Assembly: GCF_002291425.1 (NCBI RefSeq)
Contig: NZ_CP014136.1
Location: 3,906,001 to 3,970,000 of the forward strand
Source of the DNA: Gibbsiella quercinecans
GTDB lineage: Bacteria > Pseudomonadota > Gammaproteobacteria > Enterobacterales > Enterobacteriaceae
Direction: 5' to 3'
Length of the DNA: 64,000 nt
The stretch's first letter is position 1; each line of letters begins with the position of its first letter. The notes beneath the pieces were generated by a model. The model was not told where the DNA came from, did not search any database, and saw nothing but the letters and a program-made list of their open reading frames with translations. The position numbers were made by a program, and so were the translations under genes. Shown piece after piece: positions 31,296 through 39,735 of this stretch.

Positions 31296-32759
31296 ATGCT
31301 ACGTATCGCTAAAGAAGCTCTAACGTTTGATGACGTTCTCTTGGTTCCAGCCCATTCTACCGTTCTGCCTAACACCGCAGAATTGGGCACGCAACTGACC
31401 AAAAACATCCGCCTGAATATTCCAATGCTGTCTGCAGCAATGGACACCGTAACCGAATCCGCCCTGGCTATTGCGTTGGCGCAGGAAGGCGGTTTGGGCT
31501 TCATCCACAAAAATATGTCCATTGAGCGCCAGGCTGAAGAAGTCATGCGCGTGAAAAAACACGAAAGCGGCGTGGTCACCGATCCACAAACCGTTACCCC
31601 GAACACCACCCTGCAGGAAGTCAAAGAGTTGACCGCGCGTAACGGCTTTGCCGGCTACCCGGTGGTCACCGATGATAACGAACTGGTGGGGATTATTACC
31701 GGCCGTGACGTGCGCTTCGTGACCGATCTCTCCAAGCCTGTTAGCGCGGTGATGACGCCGAAAGAGCGCCTGGTTACCGTGAAAGACGCTGAAGCACGCG
31801 AAGTTGTGCTGCACAAAATGCACGAAAAACGCGTTGAGAAAGCGCTGGTGGTGGACGATAGCTTCCACCTGCTGGGCATGATCACCGTGAAAGATTTCCA
31901 GAAAGCCGAACGCAAGCCTAACGCCTGTAAAGACGACCAGGGCCGCCTGCGCGTTGGCGCTGCCGTTGGCGCCGGCGCTGGCAATGAAGAGCGTATTGAC
32001 GCGCTGGTTGCCGCTGGTGTGGACGTGCTGCTGATCGACTCCTCTCACGGCCACTCCGAAGGCGTGCTGCAGCGCATTCGTGAAACCCGCGCCAAATATC
32101 CGAATCTGGAAATCGTCGGCGGCAACGTTGCCACCGCCGCAGGCGCCAAAGCGCTGGCGGATGCTGGTGTGAGCGCAGTGAAAGTGGGTATCGGCCCTGG
32201 CTCTATCTGTACTACCCGCATCGTAACCGGCGTTGGCGTACCGCAGATTACCGCTATCGCCGACGCCGTTGACGCGCTGGAAGGCACCGGTATCCCGGTT
32301 ATCGCCGACGGCGGTATCCGTTTCTCCGGTGATATCGCCAAGGCCATCGCCGCTGGCGCATCCTGTGTGATGGTAGGCTCCATGCTGGCCGGTACTGAAG
32401 AATCCCCGGGCGAAATCGAACTGTACCAGGGCCGCTCTTTCAAATCTTACCGTGGCATGGGCTCACTGGGCGCGATGTCCAAAGGCTCTTCCGACCGTTA
32501 TTTCCAAACTGATAACGCGGCGGACAAACTGGTGCCGGAAGGGATCGAAGGCCGTGTGGCTTACAAAGGCATGCTGAAAGCCATTGTGCACCAGCAGATG
32601 GGCGGTTTGCGCTCCTGCATGGGCCTGACCGGCTGCGCGACCATTGATGAATTGCGCACCAAGGCCGAGTTTGTGCGCATCAGCGGTGCCGGTATCCAGG
32701 AAAGCCATGTGCACGATGTGACCATCACCAAAGAGTCACCAAACTACCGTATGGGTTGA
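31296..32759 (+). CDS. guaB: IMP dehydrogenase
   Basis: 487 residues from [13 protein letters not shown] at 31296; the 45 in-frame codons upstream contain the promoter and are rejected. TIM barrel with two CBS domains (about 93-205). The catalytic cysteine is C305 in GSICTTR. It oxidises IMP to XMP with NAD+, the rate-limiting step of GMP synthesis. guaA follows after about 170 bp. Confidence 0.97.
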   Translation: MLRIAKEALTFDDVLLVPAHSTVLPNTAELGTQLTKNIRLNIPMLSAAMDTVTESALAIALAQEGGLGFIHKNMSIERQAEEVMRVKKHESGVVTDPQTVTPNTTLQEVKELTARNGFAGYPVVTDDNELVGIITGRDVRFVTDLSKPVSAVMTPKERLVTVKDAEAREVVLHKMHEKRVEKALVVDDSFHLLGMITVKDFQKAERKPNACKDDQGRLRVGAAVGAGAGNEERIDALVAAGVDVLLIDSSHGHSEGVLQRIRETRAKYPNLEIVGGNVATAAGAKALADAGVSAVKVGIGPGSICTTRIVTGVGVPQITAIADAVDALEGTGIPVIADGGIRFSGDIAKAIAAGASCVMVGSMLAGTEESPGEIELYQGRSFKSYRGMGSLGAMSKGSSDRYFQTDNAADKLVPEGIEGRVAYKGMLKAIVHQQMGGLRSCMGLTGCATIDELRTKAEFVRISGAGIQESHVHDVTITKESPNYRMG

Positions 32760-32932
32760 TGCTGGTCGGGGGCCTGTGCATTAGGCCGCCGTCCGTTGCT
32801 CGTGTGCACATTGGCTTGATGCCAGGGGTGCATGCAGGGCTTCGGGCGGCACCCCATTGCCCGGCCTTGCCACTGGAATCAATTCTGTCGAATTGATTTT
32901 TCTTTTTTCTCTGTTGCTGGAATTTGCCTTAC

Positions 32933-34510
32933 ATGACAAAAAACATCCATAAGCATCGCATTCTTATTCTGGACTTCGGTTCGCAATACACGCAGCTGGT
33001 TGCTCGCCGTGTGCGTGAAATCGGCGTTTACTGTGAACTCTGGGCCTGGGACGTTAGCGAAGAGCAAATTCGCGCCTTCAACCCAAGCGGCATCATCCTT
33101 TCCGGCGGCCCGGAAAGCACCACGGAAGAAAACAGCCCGCGCGCGCCTGAATACGTGTTCACCGCAGGGGTGCCGGTGCTGGGTGTCTGCTACGGTATGC
33201 AGACCATGGCGATGCAACTGGGCGGTCATGTGCAGGGCTCGAATGAGCGCGAATTTGGCTATGCGCAGGTAGAGGTGAAGACCAACAGCGCGCTGGTGCA
33301 AGGTATCGAAGATGCCCTGAGCGCCGCCGGTAACCCGCTGCTGGACGTGTGGATGAGCCATGGCGATAAAGTCACCGCCATCCCGCAAGGTTTTGAGACC
33401 GTTGCCAGCACCGATACCTGCCCGTTCGCCATTATGGCTAACGAAGAAAAACGCTTTTACGGCGTGCAGTTCCACCCGGAAGTGACCCATACCCGCCAGG
33501 GCCAGCGCCTGCTGGAACGCTTTGTGCTGGATATCTGCGGCTGTGAAGCGCTGTGGACCCCGGCGACGATTATTGAAGACGCGGTAGCGCGCATTCGTGA
33601 ACAGGTGGGTGAAGATCACGTGATCCTCGGCCTGTCTGGTGGCGTGGATTCTTCCGTTACCGCCATGCTGCTGCACCGTGCGATCGGCAAACGCCTGACC
33701 TGCGTATTCGTGGATAACGGCCTGCTGCGCCTGAACGAAGCCGATCAGGTGTTGGAGATGTTTGGCGATCACTTCGGGTTGAACATCGTGCACGTGCCGG
33801 CGGAAGATCGCTTCCTGAGCGCGCTGGCCGGCGTGGATGAACCTGAAGCCAAACGCAAAATCATTGGCCGCGTGTTTGTTGAAGTGTTTGACGAAGAAGC
33901 CTGCAAGCAGGATGAAGTGAAATGGCTGGCGCAGGGCACCATTTACCCGGACGTTATCGAATCCGCCGCTTCCGCCACCGGCAAAGCGCACGTGATCAAA
34001 TCGCACCACAACGTGGGCGGCCTGCCGAAAGAAATGAAGCTGGGCCTGGTTGAACCGCTGAAAGAGCTGTTCAAGGATGAGGTGCGTAAAATCGGCCTGG
34101 AGCTGGGCCTGCCGTACGACATGCTGTATCGCCACCCGTTCCCTGGCCCAGGCCTTGGCGTGCGTGTGCTGGGCGAAGTGAAGAAAGCGTATTGCGATCT
34201 GCTGCGCCGCGCCGATGCCATCTTTATTGAAGAACTGCACAAGGCCGATTTGTACAACAAAGTCAGCCAGGCGTTCACCGTGTTCCTGCCGGTGCGTTCC
34301 GTCGGCGTGATGGGCGACGGCCGAAAATACGACTGGGTGGTTTCACTGCGCGCGGTGGAAACTATTGATTTCATGACTGCACACTGGGCGCACCTGCCGT
34401 ATGAGTTCCTCGGCCGAGTATCCAACCGCATAATTAATGAAATTGATGGCATTTCGCGGGTGGTGTATGACATCAGCGGCAAGCCACCGGCGACGATCGA
34501 GTGGGAGTGA
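32933..34510 (+). CDS. guaA: GMP synthase (glutamine-hydrolysing)
   Basis: 525 residues from [16 protein letters not shown]. The glutaminase domain carries C86 (GVCYGMQ) and the His/Glu pair in FHPEVTH; the ATP pyrophosphatase domain has the P-loop SGGVDSSV. The C-terminal dimerisation domain ends IEWE. It converts XMP to GMP. Its last codons form the left attachment site of the adjoining genomic island, which keeps the reading frame intact. Confidence 0.97.
   Translation: MTKNIHKHRILILDFGSQYTQLVARRVREIGVYCELWAWDVSEEQIRAFNPSGIILSGGPESTTEENSPRAPEYVFTAGVPVLGVCYGMQTMAMQLGGHVQGSNEREFGYAQVEVKTNSALVQGIEDALSAAGNPLLDVWMSHGDKVTAIPQGFETVASTDTCPFAIMANEEKRFYGVQFHPEVTHTRQGQRLLERFVLDICGCEALWTPATIIEDAVARIREQVGEDHVILGLSGGVDSSVTAMLLHRAIGKRLTCVFVDNGLLRLNEADQVLEMFGDHFGLNIVHVPAEDRFLSALAGVDEPEAKRKIIGRVFVEVFDEEACKQDEVKWLAQGTIYPDVIESAASATGKAHVIKSHHNVGGLPKEMKLGLVEPLKELFKDEVRKIGLELGLPYDMLYRHPFPGPGLGVRVLGEVKKAYCDLLRRADAIFIEELHKADLYNKVSQAFTVFLPVRSVGVMGDGRKYDWVVSLRAVETIDFMTAHWAHLPYEFLGRVSNRIINEIDGISRVVYDISGKPPATIEWE
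34496..34510 (+). repeat. attL-like site in the guaA 3' end
   Basis: The ATCGAGTGGG at 34496-34505 is repeated at 41174-41183. Both copies are followed by GTGAG after 0-1 bases. The 3' end of guaA (codons for IEW) is a known hotspot for integrase-bearing islands. The left copy completes guaA. Confidence 0.7.
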
Positions 34511-34547
34511 GGATTTAGCATCCACTGAGTTCCGCTAACGTCTAAAA

Positions 34548-34588
34548 TCGCCAGTAAAATCATAGGATTTACTGGCGACTTTTTATTT
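34548..34588 (+). terminator. Terminator just inside the island
   Basis: A perfect 11-bp stem (TCGCCAGTAAA 34548-34558, TTTACTGGCGA 34568-34578) is followed by CTTTTTATTTT. It terminates guaA in the present arrangement although it belongs to the island; the probable original guaA terminator lies beyond attR. Confidence 0.8.
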
Positions 34589-34625
34589 TGTGAGCCATGA
34601 AAATCCATCTAAATCCACTCCATGA

Positions 34626-34645
34626 TACCGTCATTTTTGACGGTA
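34626..34645. promoter_or_regulatory. Palindrome 1, possible integrase/Xis arm site
   Basis: A 20-bp palindrome TACCGTCA-TTTT-TGACGGTA lies between attL and the integrase gene. The same half-site TGACGGTA recurs in the palindrome at 34679-34698 and near attR at 41106-41113, as expected for arm-type sites of a tyrosine integrase or an excision regulator. Confidence 0.65.
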
Positions 34646-34678
34646 GCGTTTTTCCTCTGTTGTGCTAAGTTGAAAAAA

Positions 34679-34698
34679 TACCGTCGTGGGTGACGGTA
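34679..34698. promoter_or_regulatory. Palindrome 2, possible integrase/Xis arm site
   Basis: TACCGTC-GTGGGT-GACGGTA, 53 bp (about five helical turns) after palindrome 1 and 27 bp before the integrase start, so binding here could also repress the integrase promoter. Confidence 0.65.
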
Positions 34699-34724
34699 CT
34701 TTGGAAGCAGAATGGGAGGCGGAG

Positions 34725-35927
34725 ATGTTGACGGATACCCGGTTGAAATCGCTGAAACCTAAAGAACGGCTTTACAAGGTTGCCGATCGCGATGGGATGT
34801 ATGTGGCGGTGTTGCCTTCGGGAACCGTTTCGTTCCGCTACGATTATCGTATCAACGGTAGACGAGAAACGCTGGCGATAGGCAAATACGGCCCGATCAC
34901 GCTATCAGAAGCCAGAGAGCGGTTACGGGAGGCCAAACGGCTAATCGAACAAGGCATTTCTCCGTCTATTGAAAAACAACGCCAGAAACAGCAGGCCAAA
35001 TCCACCTATTTCGGCGACTGGCTGACGCGTTGGTTTGACGATGCTAACTACAAAGACAGTACGCGCCGCATGATACAGGGCATCATCAAACGCGACGTTG
35101 CGCCGAAGTTCGGCAAAAAGCTATTAAGCGAGATCACGCCCGATATACTGCGCAACCACTGCGACAAGGTAAAGAACCGGGGAGCATCTGCATCGGCGGT
35201 GAAAACGCGCGATATCGTCGGCGGCGTATTTACCTACGCCAAAGCGCGCGGCGTGAAATGCGACAATCCGGCGGAGCATGTGCCGCCGTCCACTATCGCT
35301 ACCTTTGTTCCGCGGGACAGGGCGCTATCCAAAAAAGAGATCGGCCTGTTTTTTAACACCTTAAAAAACGCGCAAACTTCTCATGCGCTGAAAGTTGCTC
35401 TCAAGATCATTCTGCTGACGCTGGTTAGAAAAAATTCCATCGTTAACGCTACGTGGGATGAGATCGATTTTGTGAATGCCGAATGGACTATTCCGGCGGA
35501 GAAAATGAAAGCCAGCCGCCGTGGCGCGGGGCGTCCGCATGTGGTCTATCTCTCCCGGCAGGTGTTGGATCTTTTTATGCAGTTACATATTCTGGCCGCG
35601 GGATCATCGTTTGTGTTACCGAGTTTCGGCCAGTCTCAACATGGCACTATCGCATTAAGCTCGCTCAACCGTGCTGCGAATCACGCTATCCAACTGGCGC
35701 AAAAGCAGGGTCTACCGTTAGAGGATTTCACCATCCACGATATGCGCCGCACCGCCTCCACACATCTGCATGAAGCCGGGTATAACTCGGACTGGATTGA
35801 AAAAGCTCTTGCCCACGAACAGCGCGGCGTTCGGGCGGTTTACAACAAGGCGGAATACGCCGAGCAACGCCGGAAGATGTTGCAGGATTGGGCGGATATG
35901 GTTGATGGGTGGGTTGGGAGTCTGTAA
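34725..35927 (+). CDS. P4-type tyrosine integrase (guaA-specific)
   Basis: About 400 residues from ATG 34725 (MLTDTRLKSLKPKERLYKV). The N-terminal arm-binding domain of the DUF4102 type (about 1-85) is followed by a SAM-like core-binding domain and the catalytic domain. Candidate catalytic residues are R235 (LVRKNS), H338 and R341 (HDMRRT) and the nucleophile Y373 (VYNKAEY). Its place next to attL and orientation away from guaA fit site-specific integration into the guaA 3' end. A start at 34686 would read through palindrome 2 and is less likely. Confidence 0.92.
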   Translation: MLTDTRLKSLKPKERLYKVADRDGMYVAVLPSGTVSFRYDYRINGRRETLAIGKYGPITLSEARERLREAKRLIEQGISPSIEKQRQKQQAKSTYFGDWLTRWFDDANYKDSTRRMIQGIIKRDVAPKFGKKLLSEITPDILRNHCDKVKNRGASASAVKTRDIVGGVFTYAKARGVKCDNPAEHVPPSTIATFVPRDRALSKKEIGLFFNTLKNAQTSHALKVALKIILLTLVRKNSIVNATWDEIDFVNAEWTIPAEKMKASRRGAGRPHVVYLSRQVLDLFMQLHILAAGSSFVLPSFGQSQHGTIALSSLNRAANHAIQLAQKQGLPLEDFTIHDMRRTASTHLHEAGYNSDWIEKALAHEQRGVRAVYNKAEYAEQRRKMLQDWADMVDGWVGSL

Positions 35928-35998
35928 ATTAAAGTAATTCCTTTTAGTATATTTGTTGAGGCATTAACTTTGCTTTATATAGAGATCGTGGCGTCAAT

Positions 35999-37312
35999 AT
36001 GATTTATCAGAGACGGGCGCTCCAGCGCCGCCTTAACGAGCTTCGTAGTGTGCTCGATGATCTTGCGGTCGACAAATTAGCTGAGCGTCTTAACCAGCCC
36101 GGTAAGGATCGTGTGGCGGCTATGTGGGAGCTAGTGGTGCTTCATGGCCTGTCGAAATGTGGCTGTCTTCAAAGTGAGGTTGCTCTCGCATCTTCACGTC
36201 GGCCAGACATACTGTTTGAACAGGGTGGGCTGCGGCTGACCGCCGATGTGACGTCGGTTTCTGATGAAGGACTCGATAAGGACAATCCCTACTCCGAATT
36301 AAGTCAACTACTCGAAGCTGCCAAGGATAAACTCAAACTACCTATCGGAGGTCTTGATCTCCGTGTTCGAGCTAGGCATGAGAGCACGAAACGCGGAACT
36401 CGCACGGTGTTACGATTACCTCCGAGAGGGAAATTGCAAGAGTTTGTTCGTCTGAAAATTGTTCCACAGTTGCGCGAGCAGATGGCTGCTGGTTCATTTC
36501 CTCTGCGCATCACGATCGATAGTGACGATGTCGGTCTTGACATTACTATCGATCCAACCAAGTCACCATATAGCTCCGGTGGTTTTGCCGTCTATGATGT
36601 GCCAAAAATTAAGGATCGGAATCCACTTTATAACGCTCTCAAAGCTAAAGCTGGGCAGCTCCGTGGTGCAGATTGCATCTCCGGAGTCATCGTCGGTGAT
36701 GGCGATTGTGTTGCGCTTTCTGATAGATCGGCGAATTCAAATGGAGTATCTATCAAAGAGATTATCGACGAGTTTTTCCGGCAATTTTCATCCGTCGATT
36801 TTGTTCTGCTCTTAAGTGTTCGTGAACGTCGACACAACTGGATGTCCCATTTGCCACCTGTGCGGCAGAATTATTCGGAGCTGTTTGTTCGTGAAGGATG
36901 TGGTCTAAACAACGAATTGTCTACCTTGTTTCAAAGTATGGTCGAGTATTTTCCTAGCCCCGCGATGATGCCTGTTAATGGCACGCTTCGGGCATCTGAA
37001 AATGGTTACGGCCTTGGACATCATGGAGATTATTCTATGTCAGGAGCAAATGTAGTGCGTCTTGGTTTGCGCGAGTTTACCGAGATTTTCGCTGGCCTGC
37101 GGACACTTCAGGATAATGGCGCTAAATATGTTGAGGCAGCTAGGAAATTGCCACAGGTACCTAATCACTTGCAGGCCATAGTGTTACACAATCTGAGAGA
37201 AGGGCGATTGCCGCAAGAGATCAATATCATTAAGACGGGCGAAGATGATAACGACGATTGGATTGAAATTAGCTTTGGTGAAATAGATCCTGCTATTGCC
37301 CCTCTCCGATAG
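35999..37312 (+). CDS. Unknown island protein with nuclease-like N-terminus
   Basis: 437 residues, not recognised as a named family. The N-terminal third has the layout of a PD-(D/E)xK nuclease: E44, then RPDILF (P69, D70) and LTADVTS (D83-V-T85), but the usual lysine is Thr, so activity is uncertain. Residues 170-260 contain short beta-rich motifs and YDVPKIKD; the C-terminus is acidic. It follows the integrase by 70 bp on the same strand. GC content and codon use are lower than the core genes. A DNA/RNA-targeting or defence role is a guess from the fold-like pattern and context. Confidence 0.65.
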   Translation: MIYQRRALQRRLNELRSVLDDLAVDKLAERLNQPGKDRVAAMWELVVLHGLSKCGCLQSEVALASSRRPDILFEQGGLRLTADVTSVSDEGLDKDNPYSELSQLLEAAKDKLKLPIGGLDLRVRARHESTKRGTRTVLRLPPRGKLQEFVRLKIVPQLREQMAAGSFPLRITIDSDDVGLDITIDPTKSPYSSGGFAVYDVPKIKDRNPLYNALKAKAGQLRGADCISGVIVGDGDCVALSDRSANSNGVSIKEIIDEFFRQFSSVDFVLLLSVRERRHNWMSHLPPVRQNYSELFVREGCGLNNELSTLFQSMVEYFPSPAMMPVNGTLRASENGYGLGHHGDYSMSGANVVRLGLREFTEIFAGLRTLQDNGAKYVEAARKLPQVPNHLQAIVLHNLREGRLPQEINIIKTGEDDNDDWIEISFGEIDPAIAPLR

Positions 37313-37527
37313 CTGCATTAATAAACTAAGCTATGACTTTTAACAAGGGCGAATGTGGTTAAAGTAGGTATAATATTTTCATGGTGCCATGTGTTGGTTT
37401 GTTTTATAATCACAAAGGGTTTATCGGGTTTCTTCTATTGTTGATAATCGACTGAATGTGATTTCAGCTATTTGTTAAAAAAGAAAAATAATTCGAAAGC
37501 ACAATTCATGATAAAGACTGGTGCTTT

Positions 37528-37890
37528 TTATAGGTCACTAATTTTGAAACCAGTTAATTGATAAACTGACTCTAAACTCAGTTCTCCTAATGCAATAAAT
37601 GTTAATATCACGATACTGATGCAGAATAGATTCATTTTTCTTAAAAGAGCAATATTTCCCATAAGTCCCTTATATTTTGCTACATAGCTGTGGGAGATCT
37701 TTTTATATCCCTTACCCTCTTTGAGGGCGAAAAGCGTGGTTATTCCTAAGAAGAACCATGCAATAGGCTGTGGGTGCTCGAGCGTTAAAATTGTTATTGA
37801 TGCGGGAATTGATGTGCTAAATGATAATACATTTATTTTATTGAAGTAATTATCAGCTATTGCGTCTTCTCTGCTACTATAAATCATCAT
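37528..37890 (-). CDS. Small hypothetical membrane protein
   Basis: 120 residues, AT-rich gene. Two or three hydrophobic segments are visible: about 20-55 (SFSTSIPASITILTL then WFFLGITTLFAL) and about 86-106 (FCISIVILTFIALGEL), separated by a basic loop (KEGKGYKKISHS). No family recognised. It lies downstream of, and on the same strand as, the two Xre regulators. The preceding gap (37313-37527) contains no visible gene. Confidence 0.55.
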   Translation of the reverse strand: MMIYSSREDAIADNYFNKINVLSFSTSIPASITILTLEHPQPIAWFFLGITTLFALKEGKGYKKISHSYVAKYKGLMGNIALLRKMNLFCISIVILTFIALGELSLESVYQLTGFKISDL

Positions 37891-37932
37891 AAGTACTCCT
37901 GAATTAGCAGTTTTAATTATGATTTTTTAGGT

Positions 37933-38166
37933 TTACTGAAATTTGAATAATGCAGCCAATTCAATCCCCAACCCATTAGCAATAACCCCAATCACTTCTA
38001 GGGTGGGATTTCTAACGCCTCGCTCAATCCCACTGATATAAGTGCGATCCAAGCCGCACTTATCGGCGAAAGCCTCTTGGGAGAGTCCGGCCTGTAAGCG
38101 AAGTGTTTTTACGCGTTGTCCAAAACGGATGGTGATGTTTTTTGCATTTTCCATGCAGATAAGCAT
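37933..38166 (-). CDS. Xre-family regulator, copy B
   Basis: About 77 residues if read from ATG 38166 (MLICMENAKN), which has an upstream GAGAG; ATG 38154 is an alternative, and the frame is open upstream to 38205. It is a single HTH domain with the motif LSQEAFADKCGLDRTYISG followed by ERGVRNPTLEV. It is a close paralogue of the neighbouring copy A; the central part is nearly identical. Both copies have the same 27-bp dyad upstream, so this looks like a tandem duplication of a regulator with its operator. Probable repressor of island genes. Confidence 0.8.
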   Translation of the reverse strand: MLICMENAKNITIRFGQRVKTLRLQAGLSQEAFADKCGLDRTYISGIERGVRNPTLEVIGVIANGLGIELAALFKFQ

Positions 38167-38184
38167 TATCTCTCGTTGCTTATC
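38158..38184. promoter_or_regulatory. Dyad upstream of Xre copy B
   Basis: GATAAGCA (38158-38165) and TGCTTATC (38177-38184) form an 8-bp inverted repeat spanning 27 bp, overlapping the start of copy B. It matches in size and half-site the dyad before copy A and is followed by the same GTGG/GTCCGTGG and TGTGACT elements. Likely operator. Confidence 0.6.
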
Positions 38185-38246
38185 AGACCACGGACGATGA
38201 GTCACATATGAGGGATTTTGTCGATTTAATCGGTAAGGTTGGAATG

Positions 38247-38477
38247 TCAGGCAGGATCGTGAAATGCAAACAGCGTGGTTAGATCGGTATGTAACCCAAT
38301 TGCGATGATGTTGAGCACTTCCAGTGTTGGGTTTCTGATCCCACGTTCAATGCCGCTGATATAAGTACGATCCAGCCCGCACTTTTCCGCAAAGGCTTCC
38401 TGAGATAGGCCTGCCTGCAATCTGAGTGCTTTAACACGTTGTCCAAGCAGGACTTTGATCGAGTCGGATGTTTTCAT
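38247..38477 (-). CDS. Xre-family regulator, copy A
   Basis: 76 residues (MKTSDSIKVLLGQRVKALR) with a cI-type HTH, motif LSQEAFAEKCGLDRTYISG. Nearly all of the HTH is identical to copy B, with the difference concentrated at the N-terminus and last 20 residues. It faces the Ner-like gene across a 100-bp divergent region with two kinds of inverted repeat, an arrangement like the lambda or Mu repressor switch. Copy A is likely the repressor proper, copy B a duplicate that may have gained another target (inference). Confidence 0.82.
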   Translation of the reverse strand: MKTSDSIKVLLGQRVKALRLQAGLSQEAFAEKCGLDRTYISGIERGIRNPTLEVLNIIAIGLHTDLTTLFAFHDPA

Positions 38478-38479
38478 GT

Positions 38480-38506
38480 GATAAGCATTCCGTTTTGATG
38501 CTTATC
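38480..38506. promoter_or_regulatory. Dyad upstream of Xre copy A
   Basis: GATAAGCAT (38480-38488) and ATGCTTATC (38498-38506) form a perfect 9-bp inverted repeat just upstream of the copy A start. It is a probable autoregulatory operator. Confidence 0.65.
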
Positions 38507-38514
38507 AGTCCACG

Positions 38515-38564
38515 GACTATTAGTCACAATCGTTAGTTTTTGTGCTACTATGTGACTAATAGTC
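38515..38564. promoter_or_regulatory. Divergent operator pair between Xre and Ner-like genes
   Basis: GACTATTAGTCACA (38515-38528) and TGTGACTAATAGTC (38551-38564) are perfect 14-bp inverted repeats separated by 22 bp. Each half contains its own small palindrome (GACT-ATT-AGTC). Between them lie promoter-like bases (TACTAT at 38546-38551). One copy of the element also occurs before Xre copy B (about 38192-38205) in altered form. Confidence 0.65.
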
Positions 38565-38582
38565 AACAATGTAGGAGGGCAT

Positions 38583-38828
38583 ATGGAGCAACATGACTGG
38601 CATCCGGCGGATATCATTGCGGGTTTAAGGAAGAGGGGAACAACACTGGCGGCGATTTCCAGAGAAGCGGGGCTGGCGTCGTCCACGCTGGCAAATGCGT
38701 TGACGCGTCACTGGCCGAAAGGCGAGCGCCTGATCGCCGAGGCGCTAAATAAACTCCCCGAAGAGATCTGGCCGTCGCGCTATCAAAACATCAGACGAAG
38801 GCAAAGTGGGGCAGGGGAGTCGGATTGA
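38583..38828 (+). CDS. Ner/Nlr-type DNA-binding regulator
   Basis: 81 residues with the Ner-family signature: MEQHDWHPADIIAGLRKRG, then LAAISREAGLASSTLANAL and PKGERLIAEAL and PEEIWPSRY. Mu Ner and its relatives are small regulators of early phage promoters and transposase genes. Start ATG 38583 follows a strong GGAGGG. It is divergent from the tandem Xre genes, forming a two-way switch. Confidence 0.88.
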   Translation: MEQHDWHPADIIAGLRKRGTTLAAISREAGLASSTLANALTRHWPKGERLIAEALNKLPEEIWPSRYQNIRRRQSGAGESD

Positions 38829-39735
38829 AAATCAGCTCAGTAGAGGTTTACAAAACCTTACATTTTGCACGAATGGAAATCCGTTAAGGAGCCAACAAGT
38901 GTAGTGCGTTAGCCGCTTGATGCGGGAAAGCTGGCGCAGTAAGTTATAGGTGCTTTATCGCTGCGACAAGCAGCATCCCACGTTGCCATGACCTTCAAGG
39001 CAACGCACAGGCCTAGCCTGTGAGGTCGACACCCAGCCCGCCATCACTGCCATTCAGCGGGCGCTCGCTTCGGCGACGGCAGTTACCTTATCTCAGCGCT
39101 TTAGTGCTGCATCCTGTTCGTGAAGTTATCGCTTAGCTGCTATCGGACTATGTGCTGATGCGCATTCATATTTTTAGAGTCGGTGACTGGCGCAATCGTC
39201 CGCGGCCTTTTGCTGCCTTAGCGAATGCATCCATGAGGCAGAGGCGTCACTTCATACGGCGAAAAGCCGTTGCAAGTGACGCCGCTAACGATCTCTGCGC
39301 TAGCCCTTACGCCACAGCGCTTTCCGGCGCGACCTGTCATCTGACGCACATTTTCTGCGCCAATTCTCATCAACCCATTTATTAGAGGAGAACTGAACTG
39401 ATACCTGAGGCAGGCTTTTAGCCTGAGGGGATTACCCTGCTGATGCAGGCGGCTGCACCGAGTGCATAACCGATATCCCCGCCATACCTCAACCGCTGCC
39501 GCTCCGGCGCGCAGGTATTGTTCAGCGCGGCATAGGATACCGTGTCGTGAAACGCCGTGCGTCGGAGAGTAGGGGTATACGTCATTTTACAATTGAGTCA
39601 TAAGATGCAGCCGAATATGTAGAGAAATTTTATGTTCAATGGCGAGCTTCTTCATAAGTAGCTATTGTTGATATTGATATGATTTTACGCAGATTTGACT
39701 CCGCAATTTCTGTTACAACAACAAGGGGCATATGA
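38829..39735 (+). other. Gene-poor structured region of the island
   Basis: 907 bp with no convincing protein gene. Hairpins crowd it: CGTTGCC/GGCAACG (38981-39005), CACAGGC/GCCTGTG (39006-39022), CCCGC/GCGGG (39037-39061), CTGCCT/AGGCAG (39211-39241), a 10+5 bp hairpin (39243-39283) and CAGGC/GCCTG (about 39411-39424). One 77-codon open frame (39152-39385) overlaps the hairpins and is probably not translated. The sequence is richer in GC than its gene neighbours, as for structured RNA. It precedes the HEPN-like gene at 39736. Confidence 0.6.
39205..39290 (+). ncRNA. Possible C4/CI-like antisense immunity RNA
   Basis: A stem of 10 bp (GGCGTCACTT 39243-39252, AAGTGACGCC 39274-39283) encloses a second of 5 bp (ACGGC-GAAAA-GCCGT), preceded by CTGCCT/AGGCAG (39211-39241). 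This two-hairpin shape with the CGGCGAAAAGCCG tip recalls the C4 antisense RNA of phage P1 and the CI RNA of satellite P4, which stop expression of downstream icd/ant or kil genes. The resemblance is from memory; a covariance-model search would decide. The strand is inferred from that resemblance. The P4-type integrase supports the link. Confidence 0.5.

Noticed and set aside
39152-39385. 77-codon open frame in the structured region
   Set aside because: It overlaps strong hairpins, including the C4-like one, has basic low-complexity composition and no recognisable family; the RNA explanation fits better.
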